The notes below the pieces were generated by a model that saw only the letters and a list, made by a program, of their open reading frames with translations, made no database searches and was not told the origin of the DNA. 8,288 nucleotides of DNA from Ancrocorticia sp052089425. GTDB lineage: Bacteria; Actinomycetota; Actinomycetes; Actinomycetales; Actinomycetaceae. Below, piece after piece: positions 6,400 through 8,288 of this stretch. The stretch is taken from assembly GCF_052089425.1 (NCBI RefSeq), contig NZ_JBQCZW010000058.1, forward strand, positions 1 to 8,288, given 5' to 3'. How positions within the stretch are numbered: the first letter of the stretch is position 1; the number at the start of each line of letters is the position of its first letter. The position numbers and the translations under genes were made by a program.

Positions 6400-6978
6400 C
6401 TAGCCACTCACAACACGCCGAACATGTGCTGCCGTTTTCTCCGCGCCTGCTGCAGCGAGTTGCCTACACAACTCTTCGAGTGTGTAGCCGGCACCTCGAT
6501 CAGCGATCATATTCTGCGAAATTTTCGTAATGGCAATATTTCCGTAGCGTTCACTTATGAGACTTGCCAAGGTATCGAGTGATACGGCCTCGATCCCGAA
6601 CCGACTAAGCTGGGCGTTCGGAAAATCTCTGAGATTACCTGTACATATAAACGAAGCATGTACTTCTAAGGCAGCAGCGACTACATGCCTATCGTCTTCA
6701 TCTGGCATATTGAAGAGGCCCGCTGCTTGATGAGACGCCTCAGTTGGAACAACGTTTGCGTCTGGAAAGTACCGATTCATCGCTTCTGTGAGCCGAAGGA
6801 TGCCACCCGCATCTTTCTTCCCGTGACACGCCAGAGCCCGAGTAAACTCGTCAATAATCCGCTCTGACCAACGAACTTGGATATATCCATTAATTTGAGC
6901 TTCAAGAATAAAGTCCCGAGTCACCCGGCCATACAGAATATTTGCGTCAGCAAGGACGACGGTCAGGTTCTCTATCAC
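6400..6978 (-). CDS. PIN-domain ribonuclease toxin, VapC50-like
   Basis: Toxin half of a type II toxin-antitoxin pair; PIN proteins are Mg-dependent RNases, and VapC toxins commonly cut tRNA or rRNA. The 192 residues show the PIN acidic set: D11 in VVLADANILYG, E44 in RIIDEF, D95/D96 in PDEDDRHVVAAA, and D118 in TGNLRDFP. These patterns match the PIN_3 branch. The C-terminal 60-70 residues (after SERYGN) form an extra helical part, as in the longer VapC50 type. The start is GTG 6978, which overlaps the antitoxin stop as GTGA and has no SD of its own, so translation is probably coupled to the antitoxin. Sampled 60-base stretches here are near 50% GC, clearly lower than in the UvrA-like gene, which suggests acquisition. 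The active-site residues look intact. The target RNA cannot be predicted. Confidence 0.85.
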   Translation of the reverse strand: MIENLTVVLADANILYGRVTRDFILEAQINGYIQVRWSERIIDEFTRALACHGKKDAGGILRLTEAMNRYFPDANVVPTEASHQAAGLFNMPDEDDRHVVAAALEVHASFICTGNLRDFPNAQLSRFGIEAVSLDTLASLISERYGNIAITKISQNMIADRGAGYTLEELCRQLAAAGAEKTAAHVRRVVSG

Positions 6979-7346
6979 TCGAGGCCGAGTTCGTCACTAA
7001 TCCGGTTTATTTCGTTCATGCCTTCGCGCATTCGCTGCCGCTCAGCCGCCAAGTAGGCCTCAATCGAAGCCATCCTGATCCTAACGTGGGTGCCAACTCT
7101 GCGGAACGGAATTTCCCCGCGGTCGACCCTTTTCATGATCGTCGTACGAGACACACCAAGAACCCGGGCCGCTTCATTTGGAGTCAACTCCTCTGACATT
7201 CCAATAACCAGCGCCCCCGGACCGCTCTCAAGCTTCTCTAGCTGATGTACTTTTCCCACGCTTCCGCGCGGAACCTGTACCGTCACGGATACAAGCTCTT
7301 CCTGAGGCCCATATCCAGACCGCTGGCCTGCAACTGCGCGAACCAT
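6975..7346 (-). CDS. Excisionase-family helix-turn-helix antitoxin, VapB50-like
   Basis: DNA-binding antitoxin expected to bind and neutralise the PIN toxin and to repress its own promoter. The 123 residues carry an AlpA/Xis (MerR-like) winged helix at about 54-98: LTPNEAARVLGVSRTTIMKRV, then the GEIPFRRVGTHVRIR wing, then a helical C-terminus (AYLAAERQRMREGMNEI) that may bind the toxin. The N-terminal 50 residues are not recognised. I chose ATG 7346 because a near-perfect SD (GGGAGGAGG, 7359-7351) precedes it; an upstream GTG or ATG extension to 7475 would have no such support and would cross the promoter and inverted repeats. It overlaps the toxin by four bases. M. tuberculosis VapB50 is likewise annotated as a possible excisionase, so the pairing is precedented. 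A phage excisionase role is unlikely because no integrase is nearby. Confidence 0.82.
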   Translation of the reverse strand: MVRAVAGQRSGYGPQEELVSVTVQVPRGSVGKVHQLEKLESGPGALVIGMSEELTPNEAARVLGVSRTTIMKRVDRGEIPFRRVGTHVRIRMASIEAYLAAERQRMREGMNEINRISDELGLE

Positions 7347-7350
7347 ACGC

Positions 7351-7359
7351 CCTCCTCCC
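7351..7359 (-). promoter_or_regulatory. Strong Shine-Dalgarno sequence that fixes the antitoxin start
   Basis: On the minus strand GGGAGGAGG lies four bases before ATG 7346 (seven if the upstream GGGAGG is the paired part). It is the best ribosome binding site in the window and fits the need for antitoxin to be made in excess over toxin. Confidence 0.75.
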
Positions 7360-7368
7360 GATACCACG

Positions 7369-7397
7369 AGCGTAGACCCTAACTGCTTTAACTGCAA
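7369..7397 (-). promoter_or_regulatory. Candidate promoter of the toxin-antitoxin pair
   Basis: On the minus strand TTGCAG (7397-7392) and TACGCT (7374-7369) are 17 bases apart, a standard -35/-10 layout of moderate quality. Transcription would begin near 7362 and give a leader of about 16 bases ending in the strong SD. Confidence 0.4.
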
Positions 7398-7415
7398 CCC
7401 TTGTCGCAAGTGGCG

Positions 7416-7436
7416 TCCGTGCGGATCACACACGGA
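7416..7436. promoter_or_regulatory. Imperfect inverted repeat upstream of the toxin-antitoxin promoter
   Basis: Eight-base arms TCCGTGCG (7416-7423) and CACACGGA (7429-7436) pair at 7 of 8 positions around five bases. It lies about 20 bases upstream of the proposed -35 element. It could be the autoregulatory operator of the antitoxin; no T-run follows on the minus strand, so it is not a normal terminator. Confidence 0.35.
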
Positions 7437-7446
7437 TAAATGCTTC

Positions 7447-7465
7447 GACAAACCCGGAGTTTGTC
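7447..7465 (-). terminator. Stem-loop after the MFS gene, possible terminator or operator
   Basis: GACAAAC and GTTTGTC form a perfect seven-pair inverted repeat with a five-base loop, 37 bases after the MFS stop on the minus strand. No T-run follows, so termination would be weak. An operator function for the downstream toxin-antitoxin pair is an alternative. Confidence 0.35.
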
Positions 7466-7502
7466 CTCGCCTCACGCCACCACGGCATTCGCACCCATAT
7501 CA

Positions 7503-8288
7503 CTATTCGCCCGGAGTCTCGCCGGTTTCGAGCAGCGCAGCCGTGGCACGGTGCGATTCAGTGCGGGTGTGGGACTCTCGAAAGGCCAGATACCCCACGA
7601 GCGCACAGCCGAGAGCCACAATCAGCCCAATCCACACCGTCATCCCCGCCCACCCAAATGTATGGAGGACATGGCCGGACGCGTATCCCACGACCGAAGA
7701 GCCTAGATAGTAGCAAGTTAGGTACATGCCAGAAGCTTCCCCGCGGCTCAATGGCGCCAATGCGCCAACCCACCCGGATGCCACGGAGTGCACGGTGAAG
7801 AAGCCGTAGGTAAACAGCCCTACTCCAATGAGAGTCACCCACAGATTGTTGATGAGCATCGGTGGAAGGCTGATAATTACCAGCGCCGCACCCAACAGCA
7901 TGGTTTTACCGCGCCCCCGCGCCACAACGGCGTGGCCCGAACGGGCCGATGCGACCGTGCCGAACAGATACAACACAAAGATGGCCCCAGCTAGGGAATC
8001 CGGCAGACCAAACGTGTCAGTGAGCCGGAAACCTAAGAAGTTGTAGAGGGACACAAAGGCGCCCATGAAGATGAGCGCCACGAGGAACAGGGAGGCCAGC
8101 CGCGGATCGGCCCACTGCCGCACCATCGTGCTCACTTCGTTTCCCAGCCGTAGCTTCTTGGGAGTAAAGCGGCGTTCCTTCGGGAGAATGACTGCTATCA
8201 GCACGGCGCAGGCAAACGCGAAGCACATGCCCACCCCCAGCGCCACTCGCCAATCGGCAAACTGCAACACCCCCGCTGGGATGAGCCT
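7503..8288 (-). CDS. MFS transporter, YnfM-like exporter, C-terminal part, cut by window end
   Basis: Cytoplasmic-membrane major facilitator, probably a proton-driven exporter. The frame is open to the window edge, where it reads RLIPAGVLQFADWRVALG, typical of the stretch before helix 6, so the N-terminal half lies beyond base 8288; the GTG at 8270 is internal. About 261 residues are visible, with seven hydrophobic segments corresponding to helices 6-12. GAFVSLYNFLGFRL at the start of the second half is characteristic of the YnfM/AraJ-like branch of drug or sugar efflux proteins. GHAVVARGRGKTMLL is the second-half version of the MFS loop motif. A hydrophilic tail of about 25 residues ends the protein. 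Substrate is unknown. The gene runs in the same direction as the toxin-antitoxin pair but is separated from it by about 156 bases with inverted repeats. Confidence 0.9.
   Translation of the reverse strand, partial: RLIPAGVLQFADWRVALGVGMCFAFACAVLIAVILPKERRFTPKKLRLGNEVSTMVRQWADPRLASLFLVALIFMGAFVSLYNFLGFRLTDTFGLPDSLAGAIFVLYLFGTVASARSGHAVVARGRGKTMLLGAALVIISLPPMLINNLWVTLIGVGLFTYGFFTVHSVASGWVGALAPLSRGEASGMYLTCYYLGSSVVGYASGHVLHTFGWAGMTVWIGLIVALGCALVGYLAFRESHTRTESHRATAALLETGETPGE

Noticed and set aside
7347..7475. Longer antitoxin starting at 7475
   Set aside because: The extension lacks an SD, crosses the inverted repeats and promoter candidate, and ATG 7346 has a near-perfect SD.

Overview
This is an 8,288-base piece of a draft bacterial genome. 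Every gene I can support lies on the minus strand, so transcription runs from high to low coordinates. It contains seven protein genes, two of them cut by the window edges, and two runs of exactly 100 N that are scaffolding placeholders. The organism is most likely a Gram-positive actinobacterium of moderate to high GC. The support is the Pro/Ser/Glu-rich wall-associated surface protein, an actinobacterial-looking POT transporter, a VapBC50-like toxin-antitoxin pair known from mycobacteria, and frequent GTG starts. Actinomycetaceae is a guess from general style. No rRNA, tRNA, CRISPR array, insertion sequence or phage gene was seen.

Layout in order of transcription. (1) 8288-7503: C-terminal half of a YnfM-like major facilitator exporter. 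(2) 7346-6975 and 6978-6400: an excisionase-type helix-turn-helix antitoxin and a PIN-domain toxin, overlapping by four bases (GTGA), with a clear SD and a plausible promoter. (3) 6288-3610: a UvrA-like double ABC ATPase lacking the UvrB-binding domain (UvrA2/DrrC class). A 100-N gap inside it is flanked by the same 44 bases on both sides, an assembly overlap that was not merged. Removing gap plus duplicate (144 bases, 48 codons) restores a continuous protein of about 844 residues. (4) 3541-2467: a secreted surface protein with signal peptide, acidic Pro/Glu region, one Ig/cadherin-like domain, a Ser/Pro-rich stalk and a C-terminal membrane anchor without LPXTG. The gap inside it is of unknown length, and its two ends are out of frame as drawn. 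(5) 2195-720: a proton-coupled oligopeptide (POT/PTR2) transporter with a strong terminator after it. (6) 373-1: N-terminal part of a type B carboxylesterase, with a LacI-type palindrome just upstream.

The genes do not form one obvious pathway. Two themes are visible: membrane transport and possible drug tolerance (MFS exporter, UvrA2-like ATPase), and nutrient use at the cell surface (surface protein, peptide importer, esterase). The toxin-antitoxin pair is of lower GC than its neighbours and looks like an inserted module. I found no convincing undescribed multi-gene system. The points most worth checking are the fixable assembly artefact, the UvrA2 domain loss, the unusual surface anchor, and several clean palindromes in front of genes.
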